Source: Paenalicyclobacillus ferrooxydans
GTDB taxonomy: Bacteria; Bacillota; Bacilli; Alicyclobacillales; Alicyclobacillaceae
Assembly (NCBI RefSeq): GCF_001399675.1
Contig: NZ_LJCO01000056.1
Location: 1 to 48,636, forward strand
Reading direction: 5' to 3'
Length of the DNA: 48,636 bases
Positions within the stretch are counted from its first letter, which is position 1, and each line of letters begins with the position of its first letter. Position numbers and translations under genes: made by a program. The notes under the pieces are model-generated. The model had not been told where the DNA came from, ran no database searches, and saw only the letters and a list, made by a program, of their open reading frames with translations. This document shows, in pieces, positions 24,028 through 33,012 of this stretch.

Positions 24028-24459
24028 TTAGGTCAACTGTCTTTCTTTGGCGATTCTAATAACTTCGGGCCAAAGTAGTTTCATCGTGTTATATTCATCC
24101 CGATTGTCTATCCACCACTTTGCCTCAGTCCTTGATTGGCATAGTTCCAGAAAGATTTGCGTAACACCATCCTTCTGCTCTTCTGTGTTATTTGCGCTAC
24201 TTACTTTATTTCTGACATAGCTGATAACATCAACACGAATCTTTGCTGCCCACTGCACCTGCTTATCTGTGCCGGTAAGTGGCGGCAATCCTTCTGACTT
24301 AAGTGCCACTTCAGCAGTTTGCTTTACCCTATAGCACTCTGGGCACAAGCCATTTTCCCGATACCACCGAAGTTTGCGATCCCGGTCTTTTTCCCGACCA
24401 AACAAAACAACCTCTGCTTCGTGCCCGCAGCTAAATGTTGGACAGTATTTAGCCATCAT
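24028..24459 (-). CDS. Zinc-binding hypothetical protein (143 aa)
   Basis: The N-terminus has CPTFSCGHEAEVVLFG and later GLCPECY, together a CxxxxCGH...CxxC zinc site spanning about 35 residues. The rest is helical and ends with KWWIDNRDEYNTMKLLW. I have a general impression of similar small proteins on Bacillota mobile DNA but cannot name the family. Start chosen at the ATG with GAGGTGA upstream. It is probably the first gene of the leftward operon to 21.8 kb. A possible promoter motif (TTGGTCTATACTTC, minus strand) lies about 70 bp upstream. Confidence 0.6.
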   Translation of the reverse strand: MMAKYCPTFSCGHEAEVVLFGREKDRDRKLRWYRENGLCPECYRVKQTAEVALKSEGLPPLTGTDKQVQWAAKIRVDVISYVRNKVSSANNTEEQKDGVTQIFLELCQSRTEAKWWIDNRDEYNTMKLLWPEVIRIAKERQLT

Positions 24460-24686
24460 TTTCACCTCAAAGTTTGCGATTTTTTGACCATGCCATCCGT
24501 GCGCGGATGAACCTTGGTTAAGCGTTCTGAAGTATAGACCAATCGTCGAAAAAAACGTCGAATGATTTTGGGGAGAAAAACGGTGATTATTCTAAAATGA
24601 AAACATGGGGGATTAATTCGTCGGAAGTGGTGGTAAGGGGGCGTCATTGCAGTATAACGACCATGCTTAAAACAAGGAAGGATTGG

Positions 24687-24805
24687 ATTGAGCCGTCAGC
24701 GTGTAAGCCGACGACCCAATTACCCCGGATTCGATTAACAAGCCGCATCCCCTCGTGGGTGCCACTTTTGCATCATCCGTACCGTGGTCGCACACGCTAC
24801 GGCTT
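24687..24805 (-). ncRNA. Structured 3' unit with terminator-like hairpin, copy 5
   Basis: Minus strand: a hairpin (GCCGTAGCGTG / CACGGTACGG), AAAAGTGGCACCCACGAGG with GCGGCTTGTTAA, then a hairpin ATTGGGTCGTCGGC / GCTGACGGCTCAAT. There is no excisionase gene here; the gene upstream is that at 24858. The T run is lost. Confidence 0.4.
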
Positions 24806-24857
24806 TTCTGTTCCTAGGATACTACGAGCAGTAAGTGGTTCAGTGTGCCCTTCCCAC

Positions 24858-25997
24858 TTACACCTCCACAACACTTACCAATTCGTAGTGAACTTTTTCC
24901 TGACCTGTAGTCGGGTTCACATCCCACCAACGTTCAATTGTGGCTTTAACATAAGGTCCTTCTTTCTCAAACGTTACGGATAGTTCCGCCGACATTCGCC
25001 CGTTGTATTTCACACCATCTTCTCCTATGAGGGTGAACTTTCGTCTGCGGGGATTCTCTATATCGATGGCAACCAGCTGTCCCACTACATTTATTTGTTC
25101 CTTTTGAGTTCTTGTGCGTCCTGTTAAAGCGACAATCGTTGAATTCACCCTTTGGACGCTAATCTGCGTTTTGCGAATGGTTTTTCCCGGAGAGGCCCAA
25201 TTTACATCCATACTTGTGCCTCCCGCTCTAAGAACCTTAAGAAAAGCTACGTAGTGTGCCGCCGACCTCGCATCTATATCGCTAAGAACCTGAGATAGTT
25301 TTCCATGGTCGTCACCAGCGTCAATGAGTCGCATGAATTGTACGATAGCTTGAGTCACGGACGGCTCATTACTAAAAAGATCAGGTGGGTGGATAGAAGC
25401 TAACTGCACCCGAAATGATCCTGCGGGCGTAGCGAGGACAGCCATGTGACTCTCGCGGACAGATTCCCCCAAACTATATAGTGAACTTAACAAGGATTGT
25501 CCCCGCGTCAATAGCAAGCCCAAACTTCCCATGTCAATTTCTGACTGGTAGCCCGTGTGTAATCGCCAATCTATAATTTCCCTTTTTCTATCTAGGGACT
25601 CTTTACATAAGGTGGCTTCATATTCAGACATCGACTCGCGTGTGAGATTCAAGTACGCATCCTCAGATGGTAAATCATCTTCGGACAAATCATGCCCTGA
25701 AATCATACTGTTGTGGGAAACGTCTCCTCCAAACGCAAACGAGAACTCCCAGAGCCACCCGTCCTCGGGCTCCACAAACACCTGTCTCAATGCAATTCTT
25801 CCCGCTCTGACTGCATCAAGGCGAGTTTGGCTTATTGGAACGTATAACCATCGTTCCGAGTCCTCGTCATCTCCTACCCATAATGCTAAATAAGTCTGAG
25901 AACTCTGGCTGACACACACAAACAAACGTGGCCCATCATATGAGGCTAACACATCTGTTATTAGGAGTTTCCCAATTGGAGTAGATACAACAGCCAT
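24858..25997 (-). CDS. Uncharacterised 379-aa protein of a two-gene unit (DUF6575-like?)
   Basis: It begins GKLLITDVLASYDGPRLFVC, then LYVPISQTRLDAVRAGRIAL and VEPEDGWLWEF. This resembles a widespread uncharacterised family (I believe DUF6575) found in scattered accessory loci. The C-terminal third has a strand-rich domain (RRRKFTLIGEDGVKYNGRMS). No catalytic motif is evident. It follows the 127-aa gene at 26010 by 12 bp and is surely co-transcribed. The pair lies at the edge of a restriction cluster, so a defence role is a reasonable but unproven guess. Confidence 0.5.
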   Translation of the reverse strand: MAVVSTPIGKLLITDVLASYDGPRLFVCVSQSSQTYLALWVGDDEDSERWLYVPISQTRLDAVRAGRIALRQVFVEPEDGWLWEFSFAFGGDVSHNSMISGHDLSEDDLPSEDAYLNLTRESMSEYEATLCKESLDRKREIIDWRLHTGYQSEIDMGSLGLLLTRGQSLLSSLYSLGESVRESHMAVLATPAGSFRVQLASIHPPDLFSNEPSVTQAIVQFMRLIDAGDDHGKLSQVLSDIDARSAAHYVAFLKVLRAGGTSMDVNWASPGKTIRKTQISVQRVNSTIVALTGRTRTQKEQINVVGQLVAIDIENPRRRKFTLIGEDGVKYNGRMSAELSVTFEKEGPYVKATIERWWDVNPTTGQEKVHYELVSVVEV

Positions 25998-26009
25998 GGT
26001 CTAAACCAC

Positions 26010-26393
26010 CTATTCAGCATTGAAAAATGACGATGGATCGAAGTTCTCCTTTATCCACCAATTTACATGACTTTCATCATTATTTGTTGGAGCTTCTTTA
26101 ATTAATCCAGAACAAATTGAAATACGTCCTTTAGCGATGAATGGATAACGTTTCCTCAAACCCGGAATCTGTTTTCGTTTTTCCACCAGATCATTAATAT
26201 CAGTATTCACAGATGTACCAAAATCATCACACGTAGGTGTAACGAATCCAGCTCTGAGAGGAAAGAAATCTTTGCGCTTCGGCGGATCATTTGCCACGGC
26301 CCTAAATACAACAAGTCCATCGGATAAATGCGCATCCGGTGGTGGACAGTCTGGTGGGAAGTTAGACGGGAACTTAAACGATGGAGCATTCAT
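26010..26393 (-). CDS. Partner protein of the two-gene unit (127 aa)
   Basis: Starts at an ATG with AAAGGAG upstream. The sequence is Pro-rich at the start (FPSNFPPDCPPPDAHLSDGL), then VVFRAVANDPPKRKDFFPLR and a Cys/Ser-containing middle. Not recognised. It is the first gene of a tight two-gene operon, divergent from the protease gene at 26585. Confidence 0.6.
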   Translation of the reverse strand: MNAPSFKFPSNFPPDCPPPDAHLSDGLVVFRAVANDPPKRKDFFPLRAGFVTPTCDDFGTSVNTDINDLVEKRKQIPGLRKRYPFIAKGRISICSGLIKEAPTNNDESHVNWWIKENFDPSSFFNAE

Positions 26394-26584
26394 TAGGTAT
26401 CTCCTTTAAAGTAGTCACACGGTAATAAATTGGTAAATTTTATTTCTATGTAAAACTATAATATCCTTCTTGAGTGTTTAAACGATACGCGAACTAGTAA
26501 AACTTCGTCGGGCCCAAAAGATTCCCTATGAATTAGGTACTTGATACAATGGGAATGCACTTCACCGAAAAGGGGCTACCAGAG

Positions 26585-27313
26585 ATGCCGACGTTCCAAT
26601 ACGGCACAACATCCATTGATTATCATCTCAGCCACAGTCCATCCAAAAAAGACGTTACTATCGCCGTTGAGTGGCATACTGGCGTATCCGTTGTTGCACC
26701 AGAAAACATCACTCATGAGCGAATAGACACAGTGCTACGGGGCAAAGCACCGTGGATTTTGCGACGACTTGCTGAGTTCGAAGAAATCAAACCACAATTG
26801 ACGCACCGCGAGTTCATCAGCGGTGAAAAGTTCCCTTACCTAGGGAGACAGTATCGATTAAAAGTCCTAACGGTCGACGATGCCTCAGAAACCAAGCTTA
26901 CGTTCCAAAACGGTCGGTTCACGGCCACTGTCCCGAAATCCTCTCTTCCGTCATGGCGTGAAGAACATCTTCGACAGGCATTCCGTGTCTGGTACATTGA
27001 ACACGGGACTGCCAAGGTGCAACAAAGAATGAAGCTGTTTGCACCACGTCTTGGATTAGAACCGTCTAAGGTCGTTGTCAAGGACCAACAGGCACGTTGG
27101 GGCAGCTGCACAAAAAATGGCACCATCAATATTAACTGGCGGATACTAATGGCACCGATGCGGATTGTGGATTATGTTGTTGTTCACGAACTCGGACACA
27201 TGATCCACGCTGACCATTCGTCTGACTTCTGGACAGTCGTTTCCTCGGTTATGCCCGATTATGATGAACGCAAAGAGTGGTTGCGGGTTCATGGTCCGAC
27301 ACTGCAACTGTGA
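26585..27313 (+). CDS. YgjP/SprT-like zinc metallopeptidase (242 aa)
   Basis: The C-terminal half has the family core QARWGSCTKNGTININWRI followed by VVHELGHMIHADHS, a HExxH zinc site with a downstream His (about residues 170-215). Such M48-like YgjP proteins often sit next to type I restriction operons. I start at the ATG at 26585 (AAGGGG upstream, conserved-looking MPTFQYG); an earlier ATG would add 12 residues. The substrate is unknown. Confidence 0.85.
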   Translation: MPTFQYGTTSIDYHLSHSPSKKDVTIAVEWHTGVSVVAPENITHERIDTVLRGKAPWILRRLAEFEEIKPQLTHREFISGEKFPYLGRQYRLKVLTVDDASETKLTFQNGRFTATVPKSSLPSWREEHLRQAFRVWYIEHGTAKVQQRMKLFAPRLGLEPSKVVVKDQQARWGSCTKNGTININWRILMAPMRIVDYVVVHELGHMIHADHSSDFWTVVSSVMPDYDERKEWLRVHGPTLQL

Positions 27314-27392
27314 TGGTGGCTATACCACACATACCGTGTTTTTATTTGTGCAAGGCACTTTTGTCGCCAACGCTCGACTCACTAGCAACTGA

Positions 27393-28382
27393 TTACACTA
27401 CATTTGCCTTTAGATATTCGAGACACTCATCTTTAGCCTTTTGTAGACGTGTAAAAGCCTCATTTCCACCACCTGCATCCGGGTGTGCCACGGTAGAGAG
27501 TTTCCGATACCTACGCAAAACTTCTTCTTCAGTAACATGAGCATGGTCAAAAAACAGAATCCGAAAGCATTCTGGAATCGATTCAGAACCATTTCTTTGA
27601 AACCATTCGCTTTTTGTTTGGTTTTCCTGACTATGAAAACTCTCTTCCGCTATCGCATCTAGTACCTGCTTAATAAGTTCATCACGCTCCCAAACATCCA
27701 CACCGTTTTCCCTCGCCAATTTGAGTGCACCTTTGGTGAGGTAACTATTCGTAATCACCATTGCCAAATCTGCGTGATAATGTCGTTTGCCTCTCAAAAC
27801 TTCGTCAACTGCTTCCTTACCAACTGGGCCACTGTATCGTTTACACTGAATTACTACTTTCCTCTTGTCTGGTGTTGTTAAAACCAAATCAGCTCCGAAG
27901 TCACCTGAGCCGGGGGTTCTGAGCACAGTCCAGCCCATCGTCTCAAAGTGAATTTCCATACGCCGCTCAAATGTCCATCCGTCCATGACATCAATTTCAT
28001 CCAAATCGGCTTGCTTCATCTGTTCCCGATATGCCTGATCATTCTCTACACGTGCGTTGTTCTCCATAGCAAGACCTCGTTTTCTCCACCACCACAAGAG
28101 AGCGAATCCAAACACGGCTGTGGTTGGGAGCAGTGCAACAAAGTACAAAAATTGTGCAAAGCCATGTGCTGTTTCCGTGTTACTGATTAAGCTTAATTCG
28201 AAAATGCCAAGCAGGGTTATAAGCGGGTGCTCCAACACAAACAAGAGTGTCCTCGACATAGCTGTTGGAGTTTGAAGATGGAGACGTACCTTCATTTTCT
28301 TCGACCATGCCGTAAACATAATCAAACCGATGGTGAATAAGAAGATTAGCCCAAACACGGTATCACCCTCATGCGCCCGCAT
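27393..28382 (-). CDS. Membrane Mrr-type nuclease fused to a J domain (329 aa)
   Basis: Two to three hydrophobic segments occupy residues 9-110 (VFGLIFLFTIGLIMFTAW, FAQFLYFVALLPTTAVFGFA). A restriction_endonuclease/Mrr_cat domain follows: WTFERRMEIHFETMGW, then GSGDFGADLVLT and VVIQCKRYSG (catalytic D...QxK). The last 55 residues read EEVLRRYRKLSTVAHPDAGG then FTRLQKAKDECLEYL, a J domain with the HPD motif that stimulates DnaK. Membrane Mrr proteins are common, but I do not know this C-terminal fusion as a standard architecture. The start could also be the GTG eight codons in. Its 3' end converges on the protease gene. Confidence 0.8.
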   Translation of the reverse strand: MRAHEGDTVFGLIFLFTIGLIMFTAWSKKMKVRLHLQTPTAMSRTLLFVLEHPLITLLGIFELSLISNTETAHGFAQFLYFVALLPTTAVFGFALLWWWRKRGLAMENNARVENDQAYREQMKQADLDEIDVMDGWTFERRMEIHFETMGWTVLRTPGSGDFGADLVLTTPDKRKVVIQCKRYSGPVGKEAVDEVLRGKRHYHADLAMVITNSYLTKGALKLARENGVDVWERDELIKQVLDAIAEESFHSQENQTKSEWFQRNGSESIPECFRILFFDHAHVTEEEVLRRYRKLSTVAHPDAGGGNEAFTRLQKAKDECLEYLKANVV

Positions 28383-28548
28383 ATTCCCATGGATAGGATA
28401 AGCCCAAACGGGAATCTACTTTTGACCGTACTTGCAAAATCTTTCTGTCGATTGCCGACATAAGCGTATAATCTATAAATGTAATATTTCATAGCCGATC
28501 GCAACAGTGTGACGGTAGAATACAAGTTACGGTTCGTGTTATTTTCCA

Positions 28549-28770
28549 TTAAAAGCTTATACCATTAAGGAGTTCTCTAAGCTTAATCAACTCGTCCCTA
28601 CTTAACGTGATTCCCTTGCCCATCTTTTCGTGTTCTGGTGCCCACTCCCGAATGTCGTACTTGTCTTCTTTGTCGTTCCAAGACATAAAGTTCAACTCTT
28701 TCTTCCATCCCTTGGTTGATTCATACAAAATGCCTACTGTCTCTTTGATTTCAAATTTAATGTCTGCCAT
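28549..28770 (-). CDS. ydbC: YdbC/PC4-like DNA-binding protein (73 aa)
   Basis: Nearly full match to the YdbC pattern: MADIKFEIKETVGIL, STKGWKKELNFMSWND, KYDIREWAPEHEKMGKGITL. YdbC is a PC4-like fold that binds single-stranded DNA. GGAGG precedes the ATG. It lies 13 bp after hsdR and is probably part of that operon. Confidence 0.9.
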   Translation of the reverse strand: MADIKFEIKETVGILYESTKGWKKELNFMSWNDKEDKYDIREWAPEHEKMGKGITLSRDELIKLRELLNGISF

Positions 28771-28783
28771 TATGAAACCTCCG

Positions 28784-31720
28784 TTATGCCTTAAAATGTA
28801 CCTTCGCCAGATTCATGATTTGTTGTGTGACCGCCTCTAGCTTGTCCGATGGACACTTGGCCGCACGTAGCTGTCGTTTGATACGGCTTCTCATCTCACG
28901 CTGAACGTCCTCTTTGGTCGTCCAATCACGGACTTTTTGTAATGTCGACACGTCCTCAACAACGATTTGTGTCAAGTCGGTCAATTGTTCATCATCATGA
29001 CTGCCCGACGGCAACTCGGTTCGCAACAGATCATAGAACGGACGCTGTTCACGAACCATTCCAGACGTGGATTGGGTGGTGTTGTAGCCTTGTATATCTT
29101 CACGAATCAACTCTTGAAGATGCAGAACCAGTTGAACCGTCTCTAAACGATGTTCCTTCCAGTCCGCAATCAATTTCTCCAGCTTTTCTTTCAAAGACAT
29201 GTAATGCACAGGGTTCTCGTCGAGCTTAACACGAATCTCATGGCGAATAGCGTGCTCCATTTCAGACGCCTTCGCTTCGTCTGACAACATACCGTCAACG
29301 TACTCATTGAATCGACTAGACAGAATATCAATGGGATCATGCAACACTTCAATGGCGTTGGCACGTACGTGTTCCTCAATGAGCTGCTTGACCTTTGCCC
29401 CACAATCGGAGATGTCCATTTCCTCATCACGATAACGCTGCCTTGCTGCAAGACGAATCTTCCCCAAAAACTTCAGATCGTCACGATACGGATTCGCCAA
29501 CGGACTCGGCATGACCAAGTCCATGCTTTGTGCGAACCGTTTGAAAGCCAGATCGAACTCCGTCCGAACGTCCTCTGGTTCCAGTACCCTGATACACGCC
29601 TCAAGATTGTCCGAATTCACATGATCAAAGAATCGCATAGCAGCACGATGGCGACTCTGAAGACGGGGCAATTCAGATTCAACCGGCATCATGACACCAC
29701 GAACGTCCTTCTCGTGGAACACGTCCAATGCCTGTTTCAAGAACGCTGAGACGCCGTAATAGTCAACAATCAGCCCATACGTCTTTCCGTCATAGTTACG
29801 GTTGACACGAGCAATTGCCTGAAGCAGATTGTGCTCACGAAGCGACTTATCAAGATACATGACCTGTTCGATTGGGGCATCAAAGCCTGTCAGTAGCATG
29901 TCGCAGACGATGATAAACTTTAACTTATCGTCAGGATTCTTGAAACGTTCAATGTATTGCTTCTGCAGATGTTCTGCCAAATGAAATTGCTTCATTTCAT
30001 CCGAATCATTGTTGTTCCCAGAGATAATGACAACGGATTCGGGGGCGTTCAACTTGTCCAACGTCTGCTTATACAAAATAGCTGTTTCACGGTTCACCGC
30101 CACAATTTGAGCCTTGAAGCCGTTTGGTGCAATGTGTAGTTCGTAATGGTCGATGAGGTCGAGGCAGATGGCTTCAATACGTTTAGGAGCGGCTGTAATG
30201 GCCTCTGTCGTCGCGTATTTTTGTTTGATGCGCTCTCGGTCGTCCTTATCGTAATTTGCGAACATGCGGTCAAATAGGGCGTCCAGAGAACGCCCTTCAA
30301 TCTGAAGGTCCGGCATGCGACTTTCGTAGAGAATTGGAACGGTGGCTCCGTCATCAACCGCCTGTTGAATCGTATAAGTGTCTATGTATGTTCCAAACGT
30401 CCGCGTCGTACTTTTATCTTTCTTATCAATGGGCGTACCCGTGAATCCCAGATAACAGGCATTAGGCAACGCTGTACGCATGTTCGTTGCCAATCCCTTG
30501 TACTGCGTACGGTGGCTTTCATCAACCATCACAAAGATGTTGGCACCCGTACTTAGTACCTTGTCCTCTTCTGCTTCTGCCTCTTGGAATTTCTGGACGG
30601 TGGTCATGATGGTCTGACCTGAACCAAGACGCAGGAGATTACGTAGGTCAGCCACACTGTTCGCCTGAACAGGGTTTGGGAAACCACATCGTTTGAACGT
30701 CGCGGCAATCTGCGAATCCAAGTCCTTACGGTCTGTAACGACCACAATCGTCGGATTCCCCAACTTAGACTCTCGGCGCAATTTCACTGCTAAATACAAC
30801 ATCGTCAATGACTTACCCGATCCTTGGGTATGCCAGACAACGCCACCACGGTCGTCCCGTGATTCGGCGTTTATGACACGGTCAATAGCTTTGTTGACTG
30901 CACGAAACTGTTGGTAACGTGCCAGCTTCTTAATGATTCGCCCACCTTCTGGTTCGTAGACGATGAAATTCCGGATCAACTCAAGTAGGTTACGCTTGGT
31001 CAACATTCCCGCTACCAGAACGTCTTGCGGGTTCACTTCGCCTGTACCTAACTCTGACACCGTGAATGGATACGGGTCTTTCCATTCTCCATAGTGACGC
31101 AGCTTTGCTCCCACCGTTGCGTACTTAGCTTGTTGTCCACAGGTACATACGAGGATTTCGTTATAATAAAACAAACGGTCGGCATCAGATTGATACCTTC
31201 CCATCTGCTTGACAGCTTGAGCGATTGGATTCGTGATGAACGGGCTTTTGCACTCGATAACGACCAGTGGCAACCCATTCACGAACAGAACGACGTCGGG
31301 AATAATGTTCTCAGTTACTCCACTAACCCTGAACTGGTTGATCACAAGAAATTCGTTGTTGTCCATGTTGTCAAAGTCAATGAGACGAACAGTCTGGTTC
31401 TTCTTCCCTTTACCCAAGTCCTGTTCAACGGAGATATAGTGAACAATGTCGTCGTGGATGGCTTCGTTTGCCTCCATCAGACTTGCAGCTTCAATGTGGG
31501 TTATGTCACGAACGACCTTCCGTAGGTTGTTCTCGTCAATCCAAGGATTGATACGTTTAATGGCGTCACTCAGACGCTGTTCAAGAACAACGTCCCTCAA
31601 CGTCTGGCGTTCACCTTCAAGATAGGAACCGTGGATGTATGTGTACCCTAACCGTTTTAGCTGTTCGATGATGCGGTTCTCAACCAGTTCCTTCTCGTTC
31701 CAATCCTGTGTGGTCGTCAT
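28784..31720 (-). CDS. hsdR: Type I restriction enzyme R subunit (978 aa)
   Basis: The motor and nuclease subunit of a type I system. The N-terminal nuclease core is PDVVLFVNGLPLVVIECKSP (D...ExK, about residue 140-160). The SF2 motor has WHTQGSGKSLTML (Walker A, about 295), VMVDESHRTQY (motif II) and YLGFTGTPI (motif III). Downstream are VCDMLLTGFDAPIEQVMYLD and QAIARVNR (motifs V-VI), then a helical HsdM/HsdS-docking end. All core motifs look intact. The start overlaps hsdS (ATGA), so M, S and R form one operon in that order. Confidence 0.95.
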   Translation of the reverse strand: MTTTQDWNEKELVENRIIEQLKRLGYTYIHGSYLEGERQTLRDVVLEQRLSDAIKRINPWIDENNLRKVVRDITHIEAASLMEANEAIHDDIVHYISVEQDLGKGKKNQTVRLIDFDNMDNNEFLVINQFRVSGVTENIIPDVVLFVNGLPLVVIECKSPFITNPIAQAVKQMGRYQSDADRLFYYNEILVCTCGQQAKYATVGAKLRHYGEWKDPYPFTVSELGTGEVNPQDVLVAGMLTKRNLLELIRNFIVYEPEGGRIIKKLARYQQFRAVNKAIDRVINAESRDDRGGVVWHTQGSGKSLTMLYLAVKLRRESKLGNPTIVVVTDRKDLDSQIAATFKRCGFPNPVQANSVADLRNLLRLGSGQTIMTTVQKFQEAEAEEDKVLSTGANIFVMVDESHRTQYKGLATNMRTALPNACYLGFTGTPIDKKDKSTTRTFGTYIDTYTIQQAVDDGATVPILYESRMPDLQIEGRSLDALFDRMFANYDKDDRERIKQKYATTEAITAAPKRIEAICLDLIDHYELHIAPNGFKAQIVAVNRETAILYKQTLDKLNAPESVVIISGNNNDSDEMKQFHLAEHLQKQYIERFKNPDDKLKFIIVCDMLLTGFDAPIEQVMYLDKSLREHNLLQAIARVNRNYDGKTYGLIVDYYGVSAFLKQALDVFHEKDVRGVMMPVESELPRLQSRHRAAMRFFDHVNSDNLEACIRVLEPEDVRTEFDLAFKRFAQSMDLVMPSPLANPYRDDLKFLGKIRLAARQRYRDEEMDISDCGAKVKQLIEEHVRANAIEVLHDPIDILSSRFNEYVDGMLSDEAKASEMEHAIRHEIRVKLDENPVHYMSLKEKLEKLIADWKEHRLETVQLVLHLQELIREDIQGYNTTQSTSGMVREQRPFYDLLRTELPSGSHDDEQLTDLTQIVVEDVSTLQKVRDWTTKEDVQREMRSRIKRQLRAAKCPSDKLEAVTQQIMNLAKVHFKA

Positions 31721-33012
31721 ACGGACACCTCGGACGGCTCATCGACATTGACACGGGCTTTGCCAGTAAGGAGAAGTTGCATTAGTCCCGATTTCAAAAG
31801 CGTCAATTTTCCAAGGTAATCATGATTGCTTTTGATAGACCGTTCAACCGAAGTCAACACCTTGGCAATTTCCTTTTGTTCTTCAAGTGGCGGCAACGGT
31901 ACCTTTCGTTTGAACCAATCATCAAGTTTGAACAGCATCTTTTCAATGTGTACCCCTATACTTGAGACAAGAAAATACTTCATCATCATTGGCGTTCTAC
32001 AAAACCATCGAAAGTAGTTCATGTCGAAATTAGAACTCACTGACAACGTATGGTACTCGTTTGAGACGATTGCACCGTCAAGGTCTTTCGGTACAACCTC
32101 GCAAGCACCGTGAACAATTTGTCGCTTTGAGATTAAAAAATCACCTTCTCTGATGTAAAACTGGTTCTTAACAAGGATATTTTTACCTAACAGCCTTTCG
32201 CGAGGAACGACACCGCCGTGACGTCGTTTAACAGTAACTAACTGGTATTCTTCCTCTTCATCCATCTTCATAGGTCGTGCTACCAAGTTCATCACATTTG
32301 ATAGTGGAACCACGTCCCACTCCGTCGGAATCTCGCCAATCTCCGTCTGCTTGAACTTCGTGTGACCGATTCCCTTCGTCAACAACTGCTGCATCAAGCC
32401 ACGTTTGACAACTTCGGTCTGGTCAATGATGCGTTGCGTGGCGTTAATGGCATCATCTACCGACGTGAGAATGGCGGCTATCTTATCCTGTTCAACTTTG
32501 GGAGGTATAGGAACTTGTAATTCTTGAACTTGTTTTAAGCTAATCTGCGGATAGGCAAGTCCAGTTTTTACGAAATAGAAGTGATTTCTTACTTTTTCAG
32601 AATTAATGTAGTAGAGAAGAAATAATGGGTTAAGTACATCGTTTTTGACTACTCTTACCCGAGCAATGTGTTGATTGATATTTCCTTCAGGATAACCTTG
32701 AGGGTAAACGCATGCCCTCCCTATGTTCCCCGTGATCGAAACTAGTAAATCCCCGCCCTTAATAACAGACCTGTTCATTGCCTGATGGGCATTGTTAGAG
32801 ATAAAATTCGCACCCTCAAAGGTTAGTCCACTCTCTTTTACACACTCACTGCGTAAAAACCTAATACCAGAATCAGTCCAATCAAAACCATAAGTTGTTG
32901 GAGTGGCACCTTTGGTAATGTGGTCACAGAAATTTTTCAGCGTTTCGACCTTCCATTCAATCGGAAGCTCACCAATTTCTGTCTTCTTAATTTGACGTGG
33001 TTCACTCACCAT
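31717..33012 (-). CDS. hsdS: Type I restriction enzyme specificity subunit (431 aa)
   Basis: Two target-recognition half-domains have a repeated conserved junction: [16 protein letters not shown] at the start and [16 protein letters not shown] in the middle (about residue 225). Each half ends with a long coiled helix ([20 protein letters not shown], then [20 protein letters not shown]). The two halves set the two parts of the recognition site, which cannot be read from sequence. It overlaps hsdM by 11 bp and hsdR by 4 bp. It appears complete, so the system is probably active. Confidence 0.95.
   Translation of the reverse strand: MVSEPRQIKKTEIGELPIEWKVETLKNFCDHITKGATPTTYGFDWTDSGIRFLRSECVKESGLTFEGANFISNNAHQAMNRSVIKGGDLLVSITGNIGRACVYPQGYPEGNINQHIARVRVVKNDVLNPLFLLYYINSEKVRNHFYFVKTGLAYPQISLKQVQELQVPIPPKVEQDKIAAILTSVDDAINATQRIIDQTEVVKRGLMQQLLTKGIGHTKFKQTEIGEIPTEWDVVPLSNVMNLVARPMKMDEEEEYQLVTVKRRHGGVVPRERLLGKNILVKNQFYIREGDFLISKRQIVHGACEVVPKDLDGAIVSNEYHTLSVSSNFDMNYFRWFCRTPMMMKYFLVSSIGVHIEKMLFKLDDWFKRKVPLPPLEEQKEIAKVLTSVERSIKSNHDYLGKLTLLKSGLMQLLLTGKARVNVDEPSEVSV

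Noticed and set aside
5366-24805. GTGGCACC segments as T-box riboswitches
   Set aside because: GTGGCACC resembles the T-box core, but stem I, a specifier loop and a downstream amino-acid gene are missing. The units lie at 3' ends of genes, not before them.
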